A DNA stretch of 64,000 nucleotides. Origin: Dyella lipolytica (GTDB lineage Bacteria > Pseudomonadota > Gammaproteobacteria > Xanthomonadales > Rhodanobacteraceae). The notes under the pieces are model-generated. The model worked only from the letters and a program-made list of their open reading frames with translations. It was not told where the DNA came from and did not search any database. This document shows positions 37,301 through 45,047 of this stretch, piece by piece. The stretch spans positions 2,024,383-2,088,382 of the forward strand of contig NZ_BSNQ01000003.1 of assembly GCF_030160075.1 (NCBI RefSeq), in the 5' to 3' direction. The position numbers and the translations under genes were made by a program. Numbering within the stretch: position 1 is the first letter of the stretch; every line of letters begins with the position of its first letter.

Positions 37301-40300
37301 AGTCGCAGTTGGATGCCGTGGCTAACGGCGTGAGCGATGCCACTCACTATTTCGCCGCCAACGGCCAAGGCAACGATGATGCGATTGCCAGCGGCCAGTA
37401 CGGCATCGCCGCCGGTTCGGGCAGCTTCGCCATGGGCACCGGTGCCTCGGCCTTTGGCAGTGGTGCTAACGCCATCGGCAATTTCAGCACCGCCACCGGC
37501 TATGGCAGCTCGGCCATCGGCGACAACAGTATCGCCGATGGTGCCTATGCGGTTGCCAGCGGCACACAAAGCGCTGCAGTCGGCTCCAACAGCGTTGCAA
37601 CGGGAAGCAGTTCCGTCGCCCTGGGCAACAGCGCAACGGCGAATGGCACGATGAGCACCGCGCTGGGTAGCAGTTCGCAGGCGCTGGGCTACAACTCCGT
37701 GGCGATTGCCGGCGGCGCGGTGGACGGCACTGCGAATTTTGGCCAAGCGTACGGCTACGGCGCCTCCGTGGGCACCAATTCTTACAGCGGCATCGCCATC
37801 GGTTCGCTTGCCACCGTAGGCAGCAGCGCCAGCGGCAGCATTGCTATGGGTGCCACTGCCACAGCTAACGGGTCGTCGAGCATGGCAATAGGCTCGGCAG
37901 GCGGGTTTATCGATAACGTTAGTCACAGCATCATCACTCGCTCAACGATGAGCACAGGCACCTATTCGATGGCCATGGGCTCGGCAGCCCAGGCCGGCGG
38001 CAATACCAGCGTCGCGCTCGGCTTCGCAGCAACGACCTATGGCGCCAATTCGGTAGCGCTTGGTCCGTATGCCGGCTACTACGGCCTGACGGCGGAGAGC
38101 GTTGCGATCGGTAATTCGACCGTCGTGACGGGCGCCAACTCGATCGCACTGGGAGCACGTTCGGTAGCCGACCGTGACAACACCCTTTCGGTGGGTAGCG
38201 TCGGTCGTGAGCGTCAAATTACCAACGTGGCCGTCGGTACCCAAGCCACCGATGCGGTGAATAAGTCGCAGTTGGATGCGCTCTCCGACAGCGTCGGCTC
38301 CGCCAGCCACTACTTCGCTGCCACTGGTAACGGTAATGACGATGCGATCGCCAGTGGTCAGTACGCCACAGCCGCCGGCTCGGGCAGCTTTGCGATGGGT
38401 GACGGTGCTTCGGCCTTCGGCAGTGGGGCCAATGCCATCGGTCAATACAGCGTTGCCTCCGGCTACGGCAGCGCGGCATTCGGCGACAGCGCTATTGCCA
38501 TGGGTGCGAATGCGCAAGCCAGCGGTGACCAGTCGCTGGCGCTAGGTGGCGGGGCATCCGCCTCGTACTACAACGCCATCGCCATCGGCTCCAACAGTGC
38601 TTCCACCAGTTGGGCCTCGATAGCCATGGGCCTGAACAGCCAAGCCAACGGTGTTCGCAGCATCGCCATCGGCGAACGGGCGCAGACGGCCAATCTCGGC
38701 ACGGTCGCCCTGGGTTGGGCCAGCACGGCTACCGGCATGTTCTCCACCGCTCTGGGTGGCGCTGCCTCGGCCATTGGCTATAACACGTTGGCAGCCGGCT
38801 CCGGGGCGTGGGTACTGGGCAACAACTCAACCGCACTGGGCGCAGGTGCAGGCAGTGGCAATACGGTGGATGAAATCACTGCAGTGGGCTCCAATGCGGG
38901 AGCTAACGCTTATCGCGCCACGACGGTCGGCGCAGGCAGCTACATTGCGAGCTCGGCACCCAAGAGCACAGTGATCGGTGCCAATACCTTCAGTTTCGAC
39001 AGCAACGGCACAGCCATCGGCGAAAGCAGCGAAGTGGCTTACGGTGCTACGAATGCAGTGGCGTTGGGTTCGGGCTCGTATGCCGATCGGGCGAACACCG
39101 TTTCGGTCGGTGCCGACTCGGCTTGGACGGATGGTTATGGCGTCAAGCACAACGCTGTCACGCGCCAGATCACCAACGTGGCAGCCGGCACTCAAGACAC
39201 CGATGCAGTGAACAAGTCGCAGTTGGATGCGCTGTCCAACAGCGTCGGTGCCGCCAGCCATTACTTCGCCGCTACTGGTAACGGTAATGACGATGCGATC
39301 GCCAGTGGTCAGTACTCCACAGCCGCCGGCTCGGGCAGCTTCGCCATGGGCACGGGCAGCTCATCCTTCGGCAGCGGTGCCAACGCCATTGGTAATTTCA
39401 GCACCGCTGTCGGCTATGGCAGCTCGGCTATCGGCGACAACAGCATCGCCGCAGGCCAGCAAGCCAATGCCAGCGGTTTGGAAGCGAGTGCATTCGGTTA
39501 CACCGCCAATGCGCAGGCTGATGGTTCGCTGGCTTTGGGCGCCGAATCTTATGTAGATAGCGCGGCAAGTGGCGGCATTGCCATCGGTTTGGCGTCGGAA
39601 GCTCACGGCCCAGCTTCCATCGCGATGGGCGTCGCCGCAAGCACCGGTGCAAATGCCAGCAACTCCGTCGCCATCGGTACGCTCGCCAGTGTGTCGGGGC
39701 AGTCCAGCACGGCCATTGGCGGCATCTATGGCGATGTTGTAGGTAACGACATTTATGTCGCCAACACCTATGCGGGAGGATTCGCTTCCACTGCGCTAGG
39801 AGCCGGTGCGCAAGCCCAAGCTGATCGTAGTGTGGCGATTGGCACGGGCGCACTAAGTGAAGGCAACCGCTCCGTCGCGTTGGGCAACTTATCAGTCGCC
39901 GATCGCGACATGAGTGTCTCTGTGGGCAGTGCCGGCGACGAACGCCAGATCACTAACGTGGCTGCCGGTACCCAAGCCACCGATGCGGTGAACAAGTCAC
40001 AGTTGGATGCGGTGGCCAACGCCGGCGCCCAAGGCAATCGCTACTTCAAAGCCAATGGCATGAACGATGGTAGCGACGACGCTAGCGCCAGCGGCACGCA
40101 GTCGGTTGCGAGCGGCGCCAATGCCAAGGCAACTACCGATGGCACTGTGGCTATAGGCGCAACGAGCACCGCGATCGGCGTGCAAAGCACTGCGCTCGGA
40201 TTTGGCGCAACCGCCATTGGCAATGCCAGCATGGCACTGGGCGCCAATAGCTTGAGCACTGGCTACAACAGTGTGGCGCTGGGCAACGGCAGCTTTGCCG

Positions 40301-41544
40301 ATCGTGCCAACACGGTCTCTGTGGGACGTGTAGGTAGCGAACGTCAGATCACGAACGTCAAGGCAGGTACCCAGGATACGGATGCCGTCAACGTCGCTCA
40401 GCTCAAGCAGGTAGGTCTGATGGATGCCAGCGGTAACACCGTTTCAGCCATTGCTTACGATGCAGGTAGCAACCAGGCCTCGATCACGTTAGGTGGTAAT
40501 AGCGGAACGACACTCTCCAACGTCGCAGCCGGCCTGAACAACACTGATGCAGTGAACGTGAGCCAGTACAAGTCGCTGGCCGCAGTCATCGGGGGCAATG
40601 TCGCCATGGATGCCAACGGCATGATGGGCCTGCCGCAGTTCAGTATCCAGGGCAACATGTTCAACAGCATGAGCGGCGCGTTTAGTGCCCTGGACGGGGC
40701 GATGACAGGTGCGCTCAACAGTATCAACTCGTTGAATGGCCGCGTTGGAAGTCTCGAAACCCAGGTGAGCAGTCTAGGCACGAGCAACAGCACACCTGTG
40801 CCAGCAGCAAGCAACAGCGCCCCAGGCACCAGTAACGCACTGGCTGCAAGCACCACGGATACGAACACCGTCGCGGGCACTAACGCACAAGTTGCCAGCG
40901 CGGCTTCGAACGCCACGGCCGTGGGTGCGGACAGCAATGTCACCGCATCGTCCGGTACCGCTATCGGTCAGGGTAGCCAGGTCACCGCATCGAATGCTGT
41001 CGCGATCGGTGCCGGCTCGGTCGCTGATCAAGCCAACACGGTATCGGTGGGTAGCGTGGGTGCGGAACGTCAGATCATCAACGTCGCCGCGGGTGTCAAC
41101 GCCACCGATGCAGCCAACGTCAGCCAAGTGGCGGCAGCTACGCAAAGTGCCATCGACGCCGCGAATGCTTACGCCGATGCGGGTGACGCGCAAACGCTAA
41201 GTTCGGCCAACGCATACACCGATCAAAAGACGGCAGGCCTGGTCACCAACGACAACTTCAATGCGTTCCGTGACTCGGTGAACAGCCAGTTCCATTCGGT
41301 CAACCTGCGCTTGAATCGTGTGGGTGCGATGGGCACGGCGATGGCCGGTATGGCCGGCGCCATTGCAGCAGCGCCAGGCACCGACAACCGCGTGAGTGCG
41401 GCAGCCGGTACCTATGCCGGTCAGGGAGCGCTGGCGGTTGGCCTTGCTCATCGCATTTCGGGTAACGGCGCCGTGCTGATCGGCGGCTCGATCTCCGGCG
41501 GTGGCGAATCCAGCGGCACGGTCGGCGTCAGCTTCGGCTGGTAA
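34390..41544 (+). CDS. Giant trimeric autotransporter adhesin (YadA-like head, necks and anchor)
   Basis: 2384 residues from the ATG at 34390 (GGAGGAG upstream). It begins with an extended signal peptide region (MNRIYSKVWNASLGAVVVAS) and a second hydrophobic segment ending SAHA. Dozens of 14-residue YadA-head repeats (SxALGxxSxAxGxxS type) are broken by about ten neck modules of the form VSVG-x-ERQITNVAAGTQ-x-DAVNKSQL. A short coiled-coil stalk (SINSLNGRVGSLETQVSSL) and a Thr/Ala/Ser-rich stretch precede a last head-neck and the C-terminal four-strand YadA anchor ending GVSFGW. Such type Vc proteins trimerise in the outer membrane and mediate adhesion or aggregation. Probably controlled by the upstream response regulator. 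Confidence 0.95.
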   Translation: MNRIYSKVWNASLGAVVVASELASCDVVVDSRKQERSGIRLAGISVAIMLAMALTPKSAHADVCTGSFAPTNQPFALSNAFACGSLASALGNYSNALGNRSLAMGDYSTALGYMSTARGDDSVAIGHDAFASGTASIALGQNSVASGNNSIALGAGSVADVDNVVSVGSAGQERRVTNVADGIDAHDAVNISQLKTLADSVSDAQHYFKANGNNDGSDDAIATGVKATAAGSYSAATGNYSTATGAEAQAIGVASLAQGAFAFAGGDMSVALGLASLAIGDGSTAVGGGAYAYGQSSTAVGGSSFANGVNSTALGADSFALARNAMALGYSAQALTPGSVALGANSIANRANSVSVGRVGHERQITNVAAGTQGTDAVNKSQLDDVANGVSDATHYFAANGQGNDDAIASGQYATAAGSGSFAMGTGASAFGSGTNAVGQFSTANGFGSLALGDYSTASGVNAQATGWSAISAGANSFAGGAQASAYGNTASASGDYATALGAQAWALGDVSTAIGAQSYAGNRGTVAIGGMAGASGELSVAIGAQAQAVGDGSIAMGGFYLCPQGQFCNFTEGAQAFGRNSIALGTVAIANADDTIAIGDYAYADGNASMALGKQASTYNDNSVALGAGSIADRDNSVSVGSAGAERQVTNVAAGTQATDAINKSQLDALSDSAGDAIHYFAAHGQGNDDAIASGQYATAAGSGSFAMDDGASAFGSGANAIGSYSSALGYGSAAIANNSVALGSNSVADRDNTVSVGSAGAERQITNVAAGKQATDAVNKSQLDTLASNVSDAQHYFKANGNNDGSDDAIATGVKATAAGSYSLASGNFSTATGVGTQAIGNYSLAQGALALATGDNAAALGVASYAIGSNATAVGGSSFAYGQSSTAVGSGSFASGVNSTALGADSYAQTRNAMALGYNAQALTTGSVALGANSIANRANSVSVGRVGHERQITNVAAGTQGTDAVNKSQLDAVANGVSDATHYFAANGQGNDDAIASGQYGIAAGSGSFAMGTGASAFGSGANAIGNFSTATGYGSSAIGDNSIADGAYAVASGTQSAAVGSNSVATGSSSVALGNSATANGTMSTALGSSSQALGYNSVAIAGGAVDGTANFGQAYGYGASVGTNSYSGIAIGSLATVGSSASGSIAMGATATANGSSSMAIGSAGGFIDNVSHSIITRSTMSTGTYSMAMGSAAQAGGNTSVALGFAATTYGANSVALGPYAGYYGLTAESVAIGNSTVVTGANSIALGARSVADRDNTLSVGSVGRERQITNVAVGTQATDAVNKSQLDALSDSVGSASHYFAATGNGNDDAIASGQYATAAGSGSFAMGDGASAFGSGANAIGQYSVASGYGSAAFGDSAIAMGANAQASGDQSLALGGGASASYYNAIAIGSNSASTSWASIAMGLNSQANGVRSIAIGERAQTANLGTVALGWASTATGMFSTALGGAASAIGYNTLAAGSGAWVLGNNSTALGAGAGSGNTVDEITAVGSNAGANAYRATTVGAGSYIASSAPKSTVIGANTFSFDSNGTAIGESSEVAYGATNAVALGSGSYADRANTVSVGADSAWTDGYGVKHNAVTRQITNVAAGTQDTDAVNKSQLDALSNSVGAASHYFAATGNGNDDAIASGQYSTAAGSGSFAMGTGSSSFGSGANAIGNFSTAVGYGSSAIGDNSIAAGQQANASGLEASAFGYTANAQADGSLALGAESYVDSAASGGIAIGLASEAHGPASIAMGVAASTGANASNSVAIGTLASVSGQSSTAIGGIYGDVVGNDIYVANTYAGGFASTALGAGAQAQADRSVAIGTGALSEGNRSVALGNLSVADRDMSVSVGSAGDERQITNVAAGTQATDAVNKSQLDAVANAGAQGNRYFKANGMNDGSDDASASGTQSVASGANAKATTDGTVAIGATSTAIGVQSTALGFGATAIGNASMALGANSLSTGYNSVALGNGSFADRANTVSVGRVGSERQITNVKAGTQDTDAVNVAQLKQVGLMDASGNTVSAIAYDAGSNQASITLGGNSGTTLSNVAAGLNNTDAVNVSQYKSLAAVIGGNVAMDANGMMGLPQFSIQGNMFNSMSGAFSALDGAMTGALNSINSLNGRVGSLETQVSSLGTSNSTPVPAASNSAPGTSNALAASTTDTNTVAGTNAQVASAASNATAVGADSNVTASSGTAIGQGSQVTASNAVAIGAGSVADQANTVSVGSVGAERQIINVAAGVNATDAANVSQVAAATQSAIDAANAYADAGDAQTLSSANAYTDQKTAGLVTNDNFNAFRDSVNSQFHSVNLRLNRVGAMGTAMAGMAGAIAAAPGTDNRVSAAAGTYAGQGALAVGLAHRISGNGAVLIGGSISGGGESSGTVGVSFGW
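34870..35740 (+). repeat. Adhesin internal repeat, copy 1
   Basis: This stretch of the adhesin gene recurs about 1773 bp (591 codons) further on. It contains the HYFKANGNNDGSDDAIATG block, a head region, the SVGRVGHERQITN neck and the HYFAANGQGNDDAIASG block. Limits are approximate because identity fades at both ends. Confidence 0.6.
36643..37513 (+). repeat. Adhesin internal repeat, copy 2
   Basis: Direct repeat of the segment at 34870-35740, offset 1773 bp, with long stretches of identical bases (for example around 36778-36830 and 37174-37260). It marks a segmental duplication that lengthened the head by about 590 residues. Confidence 0.6.
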
Positions 41545-41550
41545 CGAATG

Positions 41551-41583
41551 GCGCCCTCTTCTCGCTACCTAGGAAGAGGGCGC
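41551..41583 (+). terminator. Hairpin after the adhesin gene
   Basis: GCGCCCTCTTC and GAAGAGGGCGC make a perfect 11-bp stem with an 11-nt loop, 6 bp after the stop. No T-run follows. Confidence 0.55.
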
Positions 41584-41694
41584 ATCTCACATCGCCATGC
41601 CGCTCGCGACGTGGCGAAAACCGGGCGATCGCAAATCGTTCGTCATTCCATCCGGGACGCGGATAGTCCCGGGCCTCACTTCAAGGATCACTGT

Positions 41695-43626
41695 ATGAAG
41701 TCACTTCACACTTTTGGTATCAGTGCACTCGCCGCTGCCATGTTCTTGGCTGTTCCAGCCATTCGCGCTGCGGATACTTCCACGTTATCGGCTAGGTACG
41801 TCGGTGCCAGCCGAGCGGATCAGACTTATGACCGCTTCATCGTCACCTACAAAAACGGTACGACCCAGCGCAACAACAGCACGGCCGCGCTGCAGAGCGT
41901 GACTGCCGCCATCCATCGTGCGGGCCTGAGCACCGCCACGGTTTCATCGACTGGCACTTCGACGCCAGCCGTTTCGGCGTCATATCAGCGCAAGCTCGCC
42001 GTCGGTTCCGATCTTGTCCGCACATCGCGCAAGCTCAGCCAAGGCGAAGCCAATGCGCTGATGCTGCAAATCGCTTCAGATGCTGCCGTCGCAAACGTCC
42101 AGCCGGACCGCAAGATGTACCTTGTGCAAGACTTCAAAGCGCCCGCCACGATGGCGAAGCCCACCGATACGGCAACACCCTTCACACCCAACGATCCGTA
42201 CTACGCGCAGTACCAGTGGAATTTCTCCAATGCGACGGGCGGTGCCGACGTCAATTACGCCTGGAATATCGCAGATGGCACAGGCGTCACGATTGCGGTG
42301 ATCGATACAGGCATCACCCAGCATCCAGATCTAGATACGTCACTAGGTAACGCGGGTTACGACTTCATTTACGACCACACAGTCTCCGGACGTCCGACGG
42401 ATGGTCGCGTTCCTGGCGGCTGGGATACAGGTGACTGGACGACCAAGAACGAATGCGGTGCAGGCCAAGCCGCCGAACCGAGTAGCTGGCACGGCACCGT
42501 CGTCTCCGGCGAAGCCGCCGAACTTACCAACAATGGCGTGGGCATGGCGGGTATCGCTTATAACGCCAAAGTGCTGCCGCTTCGCGTGCTTGGTCATTGC
42601 GGTGGCTATGACTCCGACATTTCCGATGCGATCGAATGGGCATCGGGCGGTCAAGTACCCGGCATGCCGGATAACACCAACGTCGCTCAAGTCATCAATA
42701 TGAGCTTGGGTGGTGATGGTCAGTGCACGTCCGCCGACCCCGAATACCAAGCCATCCAAGACGCGGTCAGCCGCGGGACCACCGTCGTGGTCGCCGCCGG
42801 CAACAGTTCGGCGGATGTATCGGGCTTCACGCCGGCCAGCTGCCCCGGAGTGATTGCCGTAGCTTCGAACGGCATTACCGGTAAGCGCGCGTTCTACTCC
42901 AACTATGGCAAGGGCATCACTATCTCGGCGCCAGGTGGTGGCATTTACGCCAATGATGCATCGTCGGGTACGGAGGTGGACGACGGCTTCGTCTGGCAGG
43001 CCATAAATTTGGGCACCAAAGGGCCCATTTATCCTGCCGATCCAGTCCAGGCCTATGGCGGCATGGCAGGCACTTCGCAGGCCTCACCACATGTTGCAGG
43101 TACCGTGGCCTTGATCGCTGGTGCAGTGAAGGCTGCTGGCCTGCAAGCTCTTACGCCGACTCAGATCACCAACGTGCTCGTGACGTCGGCTCGCGCGTTC
43201 CCCGTGTCGGAAGATCAACCGATTGGCGCGGGCATCGTCGATGCCTATGCCGCGGTTAATCTGGCCGTGGGCAACGACAACGGCGGTGGCGGCAATAACC
43301 CCAGCGCAACGCCGCTGGCCAAGGGCGTGCTGTTGTCGGGTCAGAACTCCACGAGCACTGGCAACCTGTACTCGATCGTCGTGCCCGCAGGTGCCACGAC
43401 CTTGAACATCCGCACTTTGGGTGGTTCGGGCAACGTAGGCTTGTATGTGAAAGCTGGCAGCGCTCCGTCCGCAAACGGCGGCAATGCGGATTTCAGCTCG
43501 ATCAAACCGGGCACCAGCGAAGCCGTGGTCATCCCGCAACCGCAAGCGACCACGTACTACATCCTTGTAACCGCACCGCAAGGCAGCTTCAGCAACATCT
43601 CGGTACTTGCCGACTACAACCCGTAA
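41695..43626 (+). CDS. Secreted S8 family subtilisin-like serine protease
   Basis: 643 residues from the ATG at 41695 (AAGGA upstream); the frame is open to 41548 but the signal peptide (SLHTFGISALAAAMFLAVPAIRAA) fits this start. A propeptide of about 140 residues with YDRFIVTYKNGT precedes the catalytic domain. The triad is Asp204 (IAVIDTGI), His266 (SWHGTVVSG) and Ser461 (GTSQASPHVAG). After about residue 540 there is a PPC-type beta-sandwich (GQNSTSTGNLYSIVVPAG ... YYILVTAP) that is usually cleaved off in extracellular forms. It should be exported by Sec, then cross the outer membrane by type II secretion. It follows the adhesin but is separated from it by a hairpin. Confidence 0.95.
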   Translation: MKSLHTFGISALAAAMFLAVPAIRAADTSTLSARYVGASRADQTYDRFIVTYKNGTTQRNNSTAALQSVTAAIHRAGLSTATVSSTGTSTPAVSASYQRKLAVGSDLVRTSRKLSQGEANALMLQIASDAAVANVQPDRKMYLVQDFKAPATMAKPTDTATPFTPNDPYYAQYQWNFSNATGGADVNYAWNIADGTGVTIAVIDTGITQHPDLDTSLGNAGYDFIYDHTVSGRPTDGRVPGGWDTGDWTTKNECGAGQAAEPSSWHGTVVSGEAAELTNNGVGMAGIAYNAKVLPLRVLGHCGGYDSDISDAIEWASGGQVPGMPDNTNVAQVINMSLGGDGQCTSADPEYQAIQDAVSRGTTVVVAAGNSSADVSGFTPASCPGVIAVASNGITGKRAFYSNYGKGITISAPGGGIYANDASSGTEVDDGFVWQAINLGTKGPIYPADPVQAYGGMAGTSQASPHVAGTVALIAGAVKAAGLQALTPTQITNVLVTSARAFPVSEDQPIGAGIVDAYAAVNLAVGNDNGGGGNNPSATPLAKGVLLSGQNSTSTGNLYSIVVPAGATTLNIRTLGGSGNVGLYVKAGSAPSANGGNADFSSIKPGTSEAVVIPQPQATTYYILVTAPQGSFSNISVLADYNP

Positions 43627-43645
43627 TCGGCGTTTGCATGTTGTA

Positions 43646-43680
43646 TAAAAAAACCCCGGCACACGTGCCGGGGTTTTTGT
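43646..43680. terminator. Bidirectional terminator between protease and ahpD
   Basis: AACCCCGGCAC and GTGCCGGGGTT form a perfect 11-bp stem with a 2-nt loop, with an A-run before and TTTTTG after. It can end both the protease and ahpD transcripts. Confidence 0.88.
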
Positions 43681-43700
43681 TTACCGTGCTGCCACGCGCT

Positions 43701-44240
43701 TCAACCTGCGACGTCGGCCTGTTCCAGCGCAACCGCAGCCGCGTGAATCACGGCGGCAATGCGCGCAGCACTCTGAATCGGCTGCGCCGAGAGGCCATGC
43801 TTGCGCAACGTCTTCTCATGCGATTCCAGGCACATGCCGCAACCGTTCACCGCCGACACGGCGAGCGAAGCGAGTTCGAAATCGATCTTGTCGCCACCGG
43901 GATTGGCCATCGCATTCATGCGCAGACCGGCGCGCAGCGTACCGTATTCGGCATCGCCCACCAGGTGCACGAAGCGGTAGTAGATGTTGTTCATGCCCAT
44001 GATCGCAGCGGCCACGCGAGCGCCGTTGAGTTCTTCCGGGCTTGCATGCTTGGCCGATTCTTCGGCGATCGCGGCAGTGAGCGGCTTGTAGCGCGAGGCA
44101 ATCGCCGATGCCAGAGCGATCACGGCGATCTGCTTCTGCGTCAAACCGGGTGCACCGCCTTCGCTCAGCACGGAATCGAGATTCAGGCGCAGGTCTTTCG
44201 CGTAGTCGGGCAATTGGGCTTTCAGATCAGCAAGGCTCAT
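43701..44240 (-). CDS. ahpD: Alkyl hydroperoxide reductase AhpD
   Basis: 179 residues from the ATG at 44240, preceded by GAGGT. It belongs to the carboxymuconolactone decarboxylase-like AhpD family. The catalytic set is present: Glu122, Cys134-x2-Cys137 (NGCGMC) and His141. AhpD accepts reducing power, via lipoyl proteins in Mycobacterium, and re-reduces AhpC. It lies downstream of ahpC on the same strand with an internal terminator between them, and no ahpF gene is present, so it is the likely AhpC reductase here. Confidence 0.93.
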   Translation of the reverse strand: MSLADLKAQLPDYAKDLRLNLDSVLSEGGAPGLTQKQIAVIALASAIASRYKPLTAAIAEESAKHASPEELNGARVAAAIMGMNNIYYRFVHLVGDAEYGTLRAGLRMNAMANPGGDKIDFELASLAVSAVNGCGMCLESHEKTLRKHGLSAQPIQSAARIAAVIHAAAVALEQADVAG

Positions 44241-44266
44241 GGAGTACCTCATCGAATTCTTGGGGC

Positions 44267-44298
44267 AAAAAAACGGCGGCGAAACGGACTTCGCCGCC
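44267..44298 (-). terminator. Terminator/attenuator between ahpC and ahpD
   Basis: On the minus strand GGCGGCGAA and TTCGCCGCC form a perfect 9-bp stem followed by GTTTTTTT. It lies 66 bp after the ahpC stop and 27 bp before the ahpD start, so only read-through transcripts reach ahpD. Confidence 0.8.
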
Positions 44299-44363
44299 GA
44301 TGAGTACTCCGTGCGCTCGATGGGGGGAGGGGTGAGCGGCGCGGAGTGCGGGCGATAACTGGA

Positions 44364-44903
44364 TTAGGCGACCTTGAGGGTGTCTTCGCCCTGGCTCCAG
44401 TTGCAGGGGCACAGTTCATCGGTCTGCAGTGCGTCGAGCACGCGCAGCACTTCAGCCGGGTTGCGGCCGACGGAGCCGTCGGTGACGTAGACGAAGCGAA
44501 TCACGCCTTCCGGATCGACCAGGAAGGTCGCACGCTGCGCGACGCCATCTTCGGTCAGGATGCCTAGCGCATTGCTCAGGTCCTTCTTGATGTCGGCCAG
44601 CATCGGGAATTTCAGGTCGCGCAGATCCTTGTGGTCTTTGCGCCATGCAAGATGGACGAACTCGGAATCCGTGCTGGCGGCCAGCACCTGGCAATCACGG
44701 TCGGCGAACTGCTGGTTCACGTCGCTGAAGCCCTTGATCTCGGTCGGGCAGACGAAAGTGAAGTCCTTCGGATAGAAGAACACGCACAGCCACTTGCCCT
44801 TATAGGTGTTGTTGTCGATGTTCTGAAACGCCTTGTCGAGGCTCTCGATCGAGACGGTGGCCGGAACGTTGAACTGGGGGAACTTGTCGCCGATGGTCAG
44901 CAT
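44364..44903 (-). CDS. ahpC: Peroxiredoxin AhpC
   Basis: 179-residue 2-Cys peroxiredoxin. The peroxidatic Cys52 lies in FTFVCPTE, and the C-terminal resolving region has CPC (Cys165 and Cys167) before NWSQGEDTL. It reduces hydrogen peroxide and organic hydroperoxides. A good ribosome-binding site (AGGAG) precedes the start. Divergent from oxyR, with a full OxyR site and a promoter in the 144-bp gap. The CPC arrangement differs from the single resolving Cys of E. coli AhpC, and its partner here appears to be AhpD, not AhpF. Confidence 0.95.
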   Translation of the reverse strand: MLTIGDKFPQFNVPATVSIESLDKAFQNIDNNTYKGKWLCVFFYPKDFTFVCPTEIKGFSDVNQQFADRDCQVLAASTDSEFVHLAWRKDHKDLRDLKFPMLADIKKDLSNALGILTEDGVAQRATFLVDPEGVIRFVYVTDGSVGRNPAEVLRVLDALQTDELCPCNWSQGEDTLKVA

Positions 44904-44967
44904 TTATTGCTCCTGTTGAAGGTGTGTCAGGGAAGGATGCGCTGCACTCTGCAGCGCTCACCCAGTA

Positions 44968-44996
44968 AGAATACGGTCAGCACTTGTATTGTTCAA
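44968..44996 (-). promoter_or_regulatory. ahpC promoter
   Basis: On the minus strand, -35 TTGAAC (44991-44996) and -10 TATTCT (44968-44973) are separated by exactly 17 bp. The OxyR site abuts the -35 box directly upstream, the geometry expected for OxyR activation. Confidence 0.7.
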
Positions 44997-45033
44997 ATCG
45001 ATTATTACCATAGGGTTCATAGGCGTCGCCTAT
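44997..45033 (-). promoter_or_regulatory. OxyR binding site in the ahpC-oxyR gap
   Basis: Read on the minus strand, four tetranucleotides follow the OxyR pattern with 7-nt spacers: ATAG (45033-45030), CTAT (45022-45019), ATGG (45011-45008), CGAT (45000-44997). The first pair is perfect, the second has two changes. The site covers the region between oxyR and the ahpC -35 box, so it can activate ahpC and repress oxyR. Confidence 0.75.
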
Positions 45034-45047
45034 AATTGGAGTCACTC

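Noticed and set aside
34390-41544. Possible CRISPR or tandem-repeat array
   Set aside because: The repeats are in-frame YadA-head and neck codons of one long gene; spacing and sequence do not fit a CRISPR.
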